Below are positions 17,292-25,721 of a stretch of 64,000 nt of DNA, piece by piece; the stretch's first letter is position 1; each line of letters opens with the position of its first letter. The position numbers were made by a program, and so were the translations under genes. Location: positions 1 to 64,000 of the forward strand of contig CADCBP010000012.1 of NCBI GenBank assembly GCA_902799705.1. Direction: 5' to 3'. The stretch is from an uncultured Bacteroidales bacterium. Lineage in GTDB: Bacteria > Bacteroidota > Bacteroidia > Bacteroidales > Paludibacteraceae. The notes below the pieces were generated by a model, which worked only from the letters and a program-made list of their open reading frames with translations, was not told the DNA's origin and did no database searches.

Positions 17292-18031
17292 ACTTCCAAA
17301 TTTTCGGCAGCGAAAAAGCCCCGACGTTACTGCTCATTCCCGGTTTGGGCGTGTCGTACGAGATATTCCTTCCGCTCATTCGTTTGGTGGAAGAGCGGTT
17401 TCGTATCATAGCCGTGGAGGTGGACGGTTTTACGCTTGGCAAGCACACACGCTTCACCTCTGTGGACGACCAAGCTTCGCAAATCATTGCCTATGTGCAA
17501 GCGCATTGCGACGGACATTTGGATTGCGCCTATGGGCTCTCGCTTGGCGGCAAAATCCTTTCGCGTATCTTGGAGCGCAACGTATTGACCATTGACCATG
17601 CTATCCTTGACGCAGCTCCTTTGCTGCCCTTGCCCAATTGGCTTGTCAATCCTTTGCGGCACTACCAGGCAATCAATGTCTGGACTTGCTACCACTGGAC
17701 GGGATTTTGGAAAGCCGTCTTCCGCAACCACTATTTCGACGTGCTGCTGGACGAATGCAAGAAAACATGGCCGTGGGGTGGCAGACAGGCCGTCTTAGAT
17801 GGCTACAAGTCCGTTTATACCAATAAGTTGGAATCTATCTCCGGGGAAGATATCCATTTTTGGTATGGCACGAAAGAAGCGTTTGTTGCCAAGCCGCAAG
17901 CGAAACATCTGCTTTCGCTTTATCCTCATGCACATGTCGAGATTTTCGAAGGCATGAACCATGGTCAGCTCCTTGTCGATCATCCGGAAGAGATAGTCCA
18001 ACGAATCATTCAAATATGGAAATGGAGTTAA
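17288..18031 (+). CDS. alpha/beta hydrolase
   Basis: A 247-aa alpha/beta-fold hydrolase. The oxyanion-hole region is 'IPGLGVSYEIF' (~18-28) and the nucleophile elbow is GLSLG (83-87) with Ser85. A His in 'EGMNHGQLLVDHPEE' near residue 228 is the likely triad base. There is no signal peptide, so it acts in the cytoplasm. It overlaps the ICMT-like gene by 4 bp; the two may act on the same lipid-like substrate (inference). Confidence 0.85.
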   Translation: MNFQIFGSEKAPTLLLIPGLGVSYEIFLPLIRLVEERFRIIAVEVDGFTLGKHTRFTSVDDQASQIIAYVQAHCDGHLDCAYGLSLGGKILSRILERNVLTIDHAILDAAPLLPLPNWLVNPLRHYQAINVWTCYHWTGFWKAVFRNHYFDVLLDECKKTWPWGGRQAVLDGYKSVYTNKLESISGEDIHFWYGTKEAFVAKPQAKHLLSLYPHAHVEIFEGMNHGQLLVDHPEEIVQRIIQIWKWS

Positions 18032-18041
18032 ACAGAAAGAA

Positions 18042-18250
18042 ATGACGATACAAGAAGCCATCCAAGTCCGCCATAACCGATGGCTGTCAATCAGCAGAAG
18101 TTCCTCTTTGTGCTGCATGACAACAACCGCGTCGAGGCGAAACCGAACTATTTGCTTATCGGTAGCTACGTCCATACCGACCTTGGCATCGTCAAGTACC
18201 ATTTCGAGATAGGAGCAGGTAAGGAAAATTTTGAATGGATAACTTTGTAG
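18042..18250 (+). pseudogene. nitroreductase remnant, centre deleted
   Basis: ATG 18042 begins MTIQEAIQVRH, the standard nitroreductase N-terminus. From 18080, in another frame, the text is 'AVNQQKFLFVLHDNNRVEAKP' and 'VDLGIVKYHFEIGAGKENFEW'-like ('TDLGIVKYHFEIGAGKENF'), the family's C-terminus, ending TAG at 18248-18250. Over 100 codons of FMN-binding core are gone and the frames no longer join. It sits 10 bp after the hydrolase stop, so the gene was once part of this operon. Confidence 0.75.
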
Positions 18251-18287
18251 CCGAATTGGCGCATTATGTAAGAGGACATTAAAAGAA

Positions 18288-18848
18288 ATGATTATGACAG
18301 AATACGAAAAAATGCTTCATAACTTGCCGTATGACTACACGGACAAGGAGGTTCAAGCGAACATCCTGCGGGCGTATTATGCCATGCGGGATCTCAATCA
18401 ATGCGGCGCATGGGACATGGACGAACTGCATCGTTGTATCCACGCCCTCATCCCGGATGCGCATCCTTCGGTGATCATCTGCCCGCCTTTCCATTGCGAC
18501 CACGGCAACCGTATCTCCATCGGCGAGGGTTCGATGGTCAATTTCAACGGCGTGTTCCTGGACGGCGGAGGTATCACCATCGGTGCCCACACGCTCATCG
18601 GACCCAACTGCCAACTGTTGACGCCCGACCATCCGCATGATTACCTTGAGCGCCGCCGGACGATAGAGACGGGCAAACCGATTCGTATCGGCGATGACTG
18701 CTGGTTGGGCGGCGGAGTAATCGTTTGTCCGGGTGTCACCATCGGTAACCGTGTGATCGTTGGAGCCGGTTCGGTCGTCACTCATGACATCCCTGACGAT
18801 GTGGTCGTTGCCGGCAATCCCGCCAAAGTAATCAAAAAGAATCAATAA
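18288..18848 (+). CDS. maltose/galactoside-type O-acetyltransferase (hexapeptide repeat)
   Basis: A 186-aa acyl-CoA-dependent acetyltransferase of the LacA/Maa family. The N-terminal cap ('YEKMLHNLPYDYTDKEVQANI') is followed by left-handed beta-helix rungs, with 'FNGVFLDGGGITIGAHTLIGPNCQL' and 'WLGGGVIVCPGVTIGNRVIVGAGSVV'. The catalytic His is probably that in 'TPDHPHDY'. The usual substrate is a sugar hydroxyl; the natural acceptor is uncertain. It belongs to the plus-strand run after the nitroreductase remnant. Confidence 0.9.
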   Translation: MIMTEYEKMLHNLPYDYTDKEVQANILRAYYAMRDLNQCGAWDMDELHRCIHALIPDAHPSVIICPPFHCDHGNRISIGEGSMVNFNGVFLDGGGITIGAHTLIGPNCQLLTPDHPHDYLERRRTIETGKPIRIGDDCWLGGGVIVCPGVTIGNRVIVGAGSVVTHDIPDDVVVAGNPAKVIKKNQ

Positions 18849-18855
18849 CACCATT

Positions 18856-19383
18856 ATGGATAAATTGGAAGAACTGATACACAGCGACTTACAGCAGTAT
18901 TTGCTGAGTATGAACGAAATAGACGAGCGTTTGCCGGAATGCCCGGATGTAGAGGGCAAATGGGAAACGATTGCGAATGCGTATATCCCGGACGGCGTGC
19001 GGGAGTTTCAAAACTATCCGATTGCTTCACTTGGGTGGATGATGTATATCGGCATGGCGGTAGCGAAGATGTGGGATGACGACTGGCAGTATTATGCTGC
19101 GAAAGAAGATTTGTACGTTTATCTGCGGGACAAACGCGGTTATGATGCCATGGACGAGTATATCCGCAGAGACTTTCTTAAACTCTCAGCCAAGGATTTT
19201 GCGGCAACCGAAGAACTTGTCAGCGAGTGTGCTGCACGGGTACATAATATGTTGATGCATCAAGACATCGAACCGGGGACTAAAGAGGCATTCCTTGCCT
19301 ATGTAGCTTGCCTGCATCAGTTGTACCTCTTTGGAGTCGCTGTGCAACTCAAACGGATGAGGTATCACATGACAAGAATATAA
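18856..19383 (+). CDS. conserved hypothetical protein, 175 aa
   Basis: A soluble, largely helical protein. It starts 'MDKLEELIHSDLQQYLLSMNEIDERLPECPDVEGKWE', has an aromatic-rich centre ('ASLGWMMYIGMAVAKMWDDDWQYY') and ends 'LHQLYLFGVAVQLKRMRYHM'. I believe this is a Bacteroidales-wide family without assigned function; no catalytic motif is evident. It is spaced 7 bp from the acetyltransferase and 2 bp from the DUF4250 gene, so all three are probably one operon. Confidence 0.7.
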   Translation: MDKLEELIHSDLQQYLLSMNEIDERLPECPDVEGKWETIANAYIPDGVREFQNYPIASLGWMMYIGMAVAKMWDDDWQYYAAKEDLYVYLRDKRGYDAMDEYIRRDFLKLSAKDFAATEELVSECAARVHNMLMHQDIEPGTKEAFLAYVACLHQLYLFGVAVQLKRMRYHMTRI

Positions 19384-19385
19384 GT

Positions 19386-19610
19386 ATGGATTATCTACCG
19401 CAGAACCCTGCCATATTAGTATCGAGCATCAATATGTTGCTTAGGGACGAGGAGTTTGACTCGCTCGAATCGTTGTGCTATAACTTCAATACCGAACCGG
19501 AGAAGATTAAAGCAATCCTTCGCGAAGCCGGTTACGTCTATAGCGAGGAACAAGAGCAATTCCGACCGATTGGATATGAAGGAAATACGCTTCCTGCGGA
19601 AGGAAGATAA
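19386..19610 (+). CDS. DUF4250 family protein
   Basis: A 74-aa protein starting at ATG 19386 (the frame extends upstream, but only in overlap with the previous gene). 'MDYLPQNPAILVSSINMLLRD' followed by 'FDSLESLCYNFN' and 'AGYVYSEEQ' matches DUF4250, a small predicted HTH-like domain of gut bacteria. Function unknown. It is the last gene of the run; a hairpin at 19680 follows. Confidence 0.85.
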   Translation: MDYLPQNPAILVSSINMLLRDEEFDSLESLCYNFNTEPEKIKAILREAGYVYSEEQEQFRPIGYEGNTLPAEGR

Positions 19611-19679
19611 TTGACCGGATTATTATGTCATGACATGTAACGCCGGAGAAACTGTGTGCGAGTCGGTATGAGAACAAGA

Positions 19680-19700
19680 AAGAGACCCGTAAGGTCTCTT
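19680..19700 (-). terminator. hairpin beside the partial tRNA copy
   Basis: AAGAGACC/GGTCTCTT, 8 bp with a 5-nt loop. On the minus strand it follows the partial tRNA-Gln 3' end at 19705-19722 just as a hairpin follows the intact tRNA-Gln. Confidence 0.6.
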
Positions 19701-19704
19701 CTAT

Positions 19705-19722
19705 GTTGCTCAACCAGGACTC
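19705..19722 (-). repeat. duplicated 3' end of tRNA-Gln
   Basis: 18 nt identical to 19895-19912, the T-arm and acceptor 3' end of the intact tRNA-Gln. No tRNA body follows it. The same order, tRNA 3' end then terminator hairpin, is kept, so this looks like a truncated duplicate or an integration scar. Confidence 0.7.
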
Positions 19723-19789
19723 TCGTTTGCTTCATTCTCGTAAACGCCTCAAAACTCCGTTTTAAGGGGAGTTACTCGGATGAGCTGCA

Positions 19790-19821
19790 CTCTCCCCACA
19801 AATTAAAATTTGCGGGGACCC
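19790..19821. repeat. dispersed palindrome CTCTCCCC...GGGGACCC
   Basis: CCCCACAAATT and AATTTGCGGGG form a near-perfect hairpin flanked by CTCT and ACCC. A copy with the same centre is at 57737-57769, and one with the same ends but another palindromic centre is at 11366-11413. Confidence 0.7.
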
Positions 19822-19860
19822 CGAAAAGGTGGGTTCGAGACCATAGATTAAGACAAAAAA

Positions 19861-19890
19861 AAGAACAACCACCAGTTGGTGATTGCTCTT
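19861..19890 (-). terminator. terminator of tRNA-Gln
   Basis: On the minus strand AAGAGCAATCACC pairs with GGTGGTTGTTCTT and is followed by eight T residues. It begins 5 nt after the tRNA. Confidence 0.8.
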
Positions 19891-19895
19891 TTTTG

Positions 19896-19967
19896 TTGCT
19901 CAACCAGGACTCGAACCCAGACAGACAGAACCAGAATCTGTAGTGCTACCATTACACCATTGAGCAA
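19896..19967 (-). tRNA. tRNA-Gln (CUG)
   Basis: 72 nt on the minus strand. The acceptor arms TTGCTCA and TGAGCAA pair perfectly. The D-loop reads GGTGTAATGGTAGCAC. The anticodon stem ACAGA/TCTGT holds the loop TTCTGGT, so the anticodon is CUG (Gln). The T-arm is GTCTGGGTTCGAGTCC-like. CCA is not encoded. Its upstream leader matches that of tRNA-Lys at 49071. Confidence 0.93.
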
Positions 19968-19993
19968 TGCCTTTTTTCAAAAGCGGGTGCAAA
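19968..19993 (-). promoter_or_regulatory. tRNA leader shared with tRNA-Lys
   Basis: The 26 nt just upstream of tRNA-Gln are identical to 49001-49026 ahead of tRNA-Lys. In both the block starts with the TTTG of the -7 box and runs through the leader (CACCCGCTTTTG, an A-run, GGCA). Confidence 0.75.
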
Positions 19994-20066
19994 TTTTAGG
20001 CAAAAAAATGCACTATGCTGTACAATTTTGTTTATTTTTGCGTGCTTTCGCGAAAGAATGGCTGGT

Positions 20067-20495
20067 TTATTTGCCTGCCACTTCCACCTTTTCCCGTTCG
20101 TATTGGCGATCTACGAATATAAGTAGTACCGGCACTTGTGTCCATGTATTTTCCTTTGCGGTGACATCGGCTTGATACGTAAAAAAGAGTTTCTTTCCGT
20201 CATCCGTCAAACTTCCTGCATGCACTTCAGTAGAGTGATTTGTTTCCGGCAGTACTACGGTAATGGCAAACTGCTTTTCAAAATCAATCGGTGTCGGTTG
20301 TCCGTTCTTTCCCATAAAAGTAGCCATGCCGAAAAAATGAGCAAACTCTTCCTGCGAGTTGATTTTTGCGGGAACCGGCTCTGTCACGTTGTTGCGCAAG
20401 AAATAGTTGTGCGCCACCTCATACGGGATAACTTTCGTTTGTCCGCACGCAGCAAAACTAAATGCTGCCAATGCGAGGATAATGATTTTTTTCAT
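20067..20495 (-). CDS. exported lipoprotein, 142 aa
   Basis: The start at 20495 is chosen because it begins a lipoprotein signal (MKKIIILALAAFSFAAC, lipobox FAAC); the frame extends 19 codons further without a sensible signal. The mature part is a compact alpha/beta domain: 'NYFLRNNVTEPVPAKINSQEEFAHFFGMATFMG' and 'PTPIDFEKQFAITVVLPETN'. I do not know its function. It is probably anchored in the periplasmic or outer leaflet. Promoter not obvious in the 180-bp gap to the lyase gene. Confidence 0.75.
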   Translation of the reverse strand: MKKIIILALAAFSFAACGQTKVIPYEVAHNYFLRNNVTEPVPAKINSQEEFAHFFGMATFMGKNGQPTPIDFEKQFAITVVLPETNHSTEVHAGSLTDDGKKLFFTYQADVTAKENTWTQVPVLLIFVDRQYEREKVEVAGK

Positions 20496-20675
20496 ATCGT
20501 CTTTTGGTATGCCAGACGCTCGTCGCCTGAATGTAAGCATATCATTCCGCAATAAGAGAACCCGTGTTTCTGCAGATTATGCTGCATAATATGGTTGTCT
20601 CGATGCGTGTCCATGCGGAGGGTTCGTGTCTGCATGAAGGCACATTTCATTTTGCCGCATGTACTTCAAGCCGTT

Positions 20676-22901
20676 TTATCGGCAGATTTTCGCAGAAACA
20701 GTGTATTTGCCAGCGGTCAGGCGGATGACATACAATCCGTTGCCGTCAGGCATTTCGATGGGCTGGTAATACTCCGCTCCCGAACTGATTTGCGACAGCG
20801 CTATGCGGCGAATTACGCGTCCGCTCACATCAAACAACGCCATCTCGGCACTCTCCACATCGGTTGGAACCGAGAAACGAATAATACGTTCCGCAGGCGC
20901 GTTGCCTGCAAGCACAGCGATAGAACCCTTCTTGGCAGGATCAACAATCACTTGAGTGATTGAAGTGGTGGTGTCAACTTCTTGAGCGAACTCATAAGGG
21001 CCTATGTCGCGGGCTTTGCCGCTTACGTTGACAGCCAGAAACGGGAAATCATTGAGCAACTGAGTGAGATTGGGCGTGACTGCATCCGACACATCACATC
21101 CGGCATCTACCAGCGGCGCTCCCGGCATCAAACGGGCAAAACGTGATGGCATCGATCCGTCGCCACGGCGGGGAGCCATGGCATCTTCTTCACTCAGCGA
21201 GATATAGTCCGATCGGGAGAAATTAGTGACTATATGGTTAGTCCATGCCAGTTTGCTATGCGAAGTAGCCAAGGCGTTATAATCATCCGAGCCCACAGAA
21301 ATCTCCTGACGGCCAAAGCACACATTATTATAATAATACGTATTGGCATCGGATCCGCCGGATTCGAACATATAGTCATACGAGTTATCAAACGCGAGAC
21401 AGCCGATGAGCACATGCCCGCCCTTATGGCTGTTGCAATCAAAACCTTTCACCGAACTGGAGATATCACATCCGAAAGCCACACAGCGGTACGCATAATG
21501 AATACCCTGGCTACTTCCGCCGGTCCCGTTTCCGCCCAACTTGATACCGTTACCGTTCCCGGAGAATGAAGCAGAGCCGTCGAAATACTCTTTGACCCAC
21601 TGATGATCTGAAGCGTTGCCGGATTCCCAAGCCCAGCACTCTGCAAGAATCACATCGTAATCAGTTTCAAAGAGATCCCATGCGTCGTCTGAGTTTCTCC
21701 ATGCGCGGCAACGAATAAAACGATTGCCTTTGCCGTTATGCATCTTGCAGGCAAAACCATCGGCATCCGATCCGTAGTTGGCATCATAATCACAGTTATG
21801 ATGCGAGTCGCAGTCCACGATGTCGTTATAGGCACAATAGGAGCCGTCGTTCTTGCTGATACCGGGGAATGTGTCCGAGAACTTATGCCCGAAGCCGAGT
21901 TGAATACCGGTATCGAGGTTATAACTGAACTCGCATCGCTCGATACGGTTATGGGAACCTTCCAGTTTGATGGCATTATCCGCTGCGTGCATAAGATGCA
22001 GGCCAAACAGGATCCAGTAATCACCGGTAATGAGCATACCGCGGTCTCCGACGTTGTTCTTATTGCGGTTGCAGTCCAGCAGCTGCTGCTCGAAATCAAA
22101 GATCGGTGCCTCGTTCTCATAAGCGGAAATGACGATCGGCGCCTCGACTGTGCCGGACTGCGACAGACGAACTGTCAGTTTGCCATCCGTGCCATATTTG
22201 GAAATATGATATCGCCCGCCGCGGCAGAAGATGACATCTCCGGCTTGGGCTACGGAAACAGCCTTAGCGATGTTATACCACGGCTTCTCAAACGATCCGT
22301 CGCCCTCGGAATCATTACCCTCCGGGGAGATGTAATAGGTAGCATGCGTAGCTACATATTCCGGACGGGTAAACTCCGGATCAGGTTCGCTGGGCACAAC
22401 GGTTCCGCCTTGACCTTGACCATGCACAGGGTTCTTAAGCAGGACATCATCAATAAATATACTGCTTGCCAGTCCTCTCATACGTACGCGCACAGACAAA
22501 GAGGAGTCCGCAGGAATAGCATGTGAATAAGTGGAGAAAGATGAGGACGATGATGGAATAGAAAGGGTGTCTATCACTTGCCATTCCTCCAAACCGATCT
22601 GATAAGCAATCTCCACTTTCTTGTTGCTGCCACCGGAACGGTATTTAAACTCGATAGTTGCAATGCTGTCTATCGCCGGCGTGATCATATATGCGCCCGC
22701 AGAGTTGAACTTGACTGCAACAACCGAATTGGATTTATTATACTGCGCCCCACCTCCAAAAATCCAAGTACCGGAAGGTAGTTCCACGTTCGTCTCAGCA
22801 GACCAAGAGCCGGAAGTCAGTGAGTTAAAATTTTCTGATAGATTCGCCTGCGCCCCGAGGGCTACCAAGCAGCAAAGAGCAATAAGTGTTAGATTTTTCA
22901 T
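20676..22901 (-). CDS. secreted pectate lyase-like protein, PL9 family, with T9SS sorting domain
   Basis: The start at 22901 opens a signal peptide (MKNLTLIALCCLVALGAQA); upstream in-frame codons do not fit. The 741-aa protein has an N-terminal beta-sandwich (~25-170). A right-handed beta-helix (~190-590) carries the PL9 signatures 'DADGFACKMHNGKGNRF' (Ca-site Asp and catalytic Lys region) and 'RNSDDAWDLF'. The last ~70 residues ('ALFDVSGRVIRRIALSQ...GLYVIRLTAGKYTVSAKI') are a Por/T9SS C-terminal sorting domain. It should cleave polygalacturonate by beta-elimination outside the cell. A -7 box TATCTTTG lies at 22938-22931, without a properly spaced TTG. Confidence 0.88.
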   Translation of the reverse strand: MKNLTLIALCCLVALGAQANLSENFNSLTSGSWSAETNVELPSGTWIFGGGAQYNKSNSVVAVKFNSAGAYMITPAIDSIATIEFKYRSGGSNKKVEIAYQIGLEEWQVIDTLSIPSSSSSFSTYSHAIPADSSLSVRVRMRGLASSIFIDDVLLKNPVHGQGQGGTVVPSEPDPEFTRPEYVATHATYYISPEGNDSEGDGSFEKPWYNIAKAVSVAQAGDVIFCRGGRYHISKYGTDGKLTVRLSQSGTVEAPIVISAYENEAPIFDFEQQLLDCNRNKNNVGDRGMLITGDYWILFGLHLMHAADNAIKLEGSHNRIERCEFSYNLDTGIQLGFGHKFSDTFPGISKNDGSYCAYNDIVDCDSHHNCDYDANYGSDADGFACKMHNGKGNRFIRCRAWRNSDDAWDLFETDYDVILAECWAWESGNASDHQWVKEYFDGSASFSGNGNGIKLGGNGTGGSSQGIHYAYRCVAFGCDISSSVKGFDCNSHKGGHVLIGCLAFDNSYDYMFESGGSDANTYYYNNVCFGRQEISVGSDDYNALATSHSKLAWTNHIVTNFSRSDYISLSEEDAMAPRRGDGSMPSRFARLMPGAPLVDAGCDVSDAVTPNLTQLLNDFPFLAVNVSGKARDIGPYEFAQEVDTTTSITQVIVDPAKKGSIAVLAGNAPAERIIRFSVPTDVESAEMALFDVSGRVIRRIALSQISSGAEYYQPIEMPDGNGLYVIRLTAGKYTVSAKICR

Positions 22902-23055
22902 GTCATTCCATGTTTTTTCAATTGGCGATGCAAAGATAGTATATTTTTCTGCAAACGTATGTTTATTAATCACCGAAAAATGTGGAAATTATGTTATGAA
23001 TCAAATATCACTTGTAATACTTGCTATGCTGGTATTGTCCGAGTGAGCAAAAAAG

Positions 23056-23241
23056 TTAGCATTGGAGGGCTTTTTCAACAAGTCTCTTGCCGAGGTCATA
23101 GGCTTTCTGCAAATCCTGCGGGAAGCGGGTCTCCCGGATATGCGCACGCGTCGGTTCGTCCACTGCAGTCTCGTATTTGGAGTAGTCGTTGAACTGGTAC
23201 GTCTCGTGCGAGCAAAGCATTTCCATTGGATAATCATACAT
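23056..23241 (-). pseudogene. C-terminal remnant of a flavodoxin-family oxidoreductase
   Basis: 'PMEMLCSHETYQFNDYSKYE' and 'FPQDLQKAYDLGKRLVEKAL' resemble the C-terminal end of NAD(P)H-dependent flavodoxin-fold proteins of Bacteroidales. The FMN-binding N-terminal two thirds is missing. The upstream ~150 bp reads as scraps in different frames ('MHSLIAGIANSF', 'DSDMLAAAILRSV') that may belong to another lost gene. The 23242-23400 stretch otherwise holds nothing I can name. Confidence 0.5.
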
Positions 23242-23400
23242 AGTGCGTTGGACTCGATATGTATATGGCGGCTGACGGAGCGGAGAATGGCGGCGGCAAG
23301 CATGTCAGAATCATCCGGTAGCGTTGCTCCGCTATCAGGTTGTCGGTGAAACTGTTTGCTATGCCGGCGATGAGGGAGTGCATAAAAATGCGTTATTGGA

Positions 23401-25470
23401 TTAGTTTGCTACTTTCTTTACCAGCGTGAGGATGTTCTTGCCCTCCACGCGTTCGTAGCGGATCTCGTCCATGAGTTGGCGCACCAGATGTATGCCCAAG
23501 CCGCCTATCTCCCTGTCCTCCGCCGAAAGCGAAGTGTCCGCCTCTTTCTGTTTCGTCGGGTCGAAAGGAATGCCGGAGTCGGAAACGGTGAAGATCAGCT
23601 GCTTGCCCTGCTCGTTCTCAACCTCGGTATATTCGACAAACACTTTGCCGTCCTTGCGTCCCGGGTAGGCATAGAGCATGACGTTGCAGACCACCTCTTC
23701 CAAAGCGAGGTTAATCGGCATGTTCAGTTCGTCGGGCACATGCAATCCGTCCACCCATTCGGAGAGGGTCGGTATCTGCTGTATGTCGTTGCGCATGACG
23801 ATGGCCGATATCTGGTAACGGATGGCAAGCATGGTGAGGTCGTCGCTCTGCGGCGCTCCGTTGACGAAGGCATCGACATCTTTCTGGAAGGTCTCTACAA
23901 GGTCTCTCGGCGGCATGCCGTCGGTGGTGGCGAGCAGGTTCAGCATCCGCTCCTCGCCGTACTGGGCATGCACTTTGTTCTCCGCCTCGGTGAGTCCGTC
24001 GGTGTAGAGGAAGAGCGTGTCGCCGCGTTGTATCTGCGCGGTCTGGCCGACGTACTCGAAACCGCCCATGATACCTATCGGCAGGTTCGGCAGCACCTCC
24101 AACTGACGGCTCTCCCGCTTGTGTACCAGCACCGGGGCATTGTGTCCGCCGTTGCAGTAATCGAGCACACCGGTCTCCATGTCCAGCACGCCCACAAAGA
24201 GGGTGGCGAACATGTCCTGTTCGTTCTGTTCGGTGAGCGGGTCGTTCATCCGGCGCATGATTTGGTCGGCATGTTCCTCATGCGCTGTGACGCTGCGGAA
24301 GAGCGAACGGATCATCGCCATCACCAGCGACGCCGGCACTCCCTTGCCGCTCACGTCACCCACGCAGAAGAAGAGTTTGTCGTGGCGGACATAGAAGTCA
24401 TACAGGTCGCCGCCCACCTCTTTGGCGGGATGCACCACACCGTATATATTCAGGTCCGGACGGTCCACGAAGGGCGGGAATACTTTGGGCAGCATGGCGC
24501 TCTGGATGGTCTGCGCAATCTCCAGTTCGCCTTCCATTCGCTCTTTCTGGTTGTTGATTTCTATCATCTTGTAGGCGTTCTTGGTGCTGCGGTACATGAT
24601 GAACACCAACAGAGCAAGGCTGAGCAGCATCAGGATGTTCACAATCAGTCCGATGCGCTTGAGGTCGGCATACAGGATATCCTCCGGGATGATGATAGAC
24701 AGTTTCCAGCCCGTAGCGTCAATCTCTTCGTCGAAGACGAGGTATTTGCGTCCGGGTATGGTGTCCGGCGTGACGATATCCTTGCCGGAAGCCGTGTAGA
24801 TGGAGTAATAACTGTCCGGATAGACCTGCAGGTAATCGAAGATGAACTTCAGTTTGCTGAGCGATATGTCGATACAAACGACTCCCACGACACGGTTATC
24901 GGCATCGCGGACGGGATAGGAACAGGTGACGACGACAGCATGCGCACCCTCGTTGTCCGCGTACGGGTTCGACCAATAGGCATGGCCTTTCGTCAGACCA
25001 TTGTTGAACCACTCCGACCGGGTATAGTCGTGGTCGGCTCCGCCTATCTGACGGATGGCAAAACCCTTCTCGGTACGTTCGTTGCGGGTGCCATAGACCT
25101 CGTACCAGTGGCCTTTCTGCGGGTAATAATCCGGCACGAAAGCTATTCCGGCTCCCTCTACGTTCTCCAGTGTCTCGAAGAGCATGTTCACGCATCCCGG
25201 CATGGCGTCAGGGTTGTTCAGGCAGAACTCCGCCATCTTGGCAAGCATCTTGGCAGCGGCTTCGAGCTCCACGGCGGCGGTGTTGATCTCCTGTTCCGCC
25301 GACCGTAATTCGGATTGTGCGCGATAGACGGCATCCACTTTGATGGTGGCACGCGTGTAGAAATACTGCACGCAGGCAATCGACTCCATCGCCAGTATAG
25401 CGACGAGCATCAGCCACAGCCCTGCATGTGACCGTAGGGATTGCTTGTTAAACTTTTCTTTCAGGTTCAT
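23401..25470 (-). CDS. membrane sensor SpoIIE-type PP2C phosphatase with RsbW-like kinase domain
   Basis: A 689-aa protein. TM1 (~16-38, 'LWLMLVAILAMESIACVQYF') and TM2 (~270-293, 'IGLIVNILMLLSLALLVFIM') enclose a Cache-like periplasmic sensor. A SpoIIE/RsbU phosphatase domain follows ('HPAKEVGGDLYDF', 'FFCVGDVSGKGVPASLVMA', 'LFLYTDGLTEAEN'). The C-terminal ~130 residues are an HATPase of the anti-sigma kinase type ('NLALEEVVCNVMLYAYPG', 'GIPFDPTKQ', 'GGLGIHLVRQLMD'). Fused phosphatase-kinase sensors control STAS-domain antagonists by phosphorylation. No STAS gene is adjacent; the STAS-like gene at 60066 is far away. Confidence 0.92.
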   Translation of the reverse strand: MNLKEKFNKQSLRSHAGLWLMLVAILAMESIACVQYFYTRATIKVDAVYRAQSELRSAEQEINTAAVELEAAAKMLAKMAEFCLNNPDAMPGCVNMLFETLENVEGAGIAFVPDYYPQKGHWYEVYGTRNERTEKGFAIRQIGGADHDYTRSEWFNNGLTKGHAYWSNPYADNEGAHAVVVTCSYPVRDADNRVVGVVCIDISLSKLKFIFDYLQVYPDSYYSIYTASGKDIVTPDTIPGRKYLVFDEEIDATGWKLSIIIPEDILYADLKRIGLIVNILMLLSLALLVFIMYRSTKNAYKMIEINNQKERMEGELEIAQTIQSAMLPKVFPPFVDRPDLNIYGVVHPAKEVGGDLYDFYVRHDKLFFCVGDVSGKGVPASLVMAMIRSLFRSVTAHEEHADQIMRRMNDPLTEQNEQDMFATLFVGVLDMETGVLDYCNGGHNAPVLVHKRESRQLEVLPNLPIGIMGGFEYVGQTAQIQRGDTLFLYTDGLTEAENKVHAQYGEERMLNLLATTDGMPPRDLVETFQKDVDAFVNGAPQSDDLTMLAIRYQISAIVMRNDIQQIPTLSEWVDGLHVPDELNMPINLALEEVVCNVMLYAYPGRKDGKVFVEYTEVENEQGKQLIFTVSDSGIPFDPTKQKEADTSLSAEDREIGGLGIHLVRQLMDEIRYERVEGKNILTLVKKVAN

Positions 25471-25721
25471 ATGTATTTTTGGTATTTGTCCACTTCTGAC
25501 TCTTTACTTTCAACCTTGGACGATTGCTAACTATGTGTTATTTTCTTTCTGTCAAGCTAGGTCGTAAAGGTACAACTTTTTTTTGAATTGCGCAATAGAG
25601 TGAGCAATTTTTATGCATTTTTGTGCATTTTAGTGTGCATTCTTGTTTTGATGACTTATATCTTTCGAGTTCGAATAACAAAAGTAGGCGGACAGTTTGC
25701 CAGCCTACATGGTTTGTTCTT

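Noticed and set aside
19705-19860. Second functional tRNA
   Set aside because: No D-arm or anticodon arm can be built upstream of the copied 3' end.
23476-25308. 610-codon plus-strand ORF
   Set aside because: Shadow of the phosphatase gene; rich in His/Val/Arg runs typical of antisense frames.
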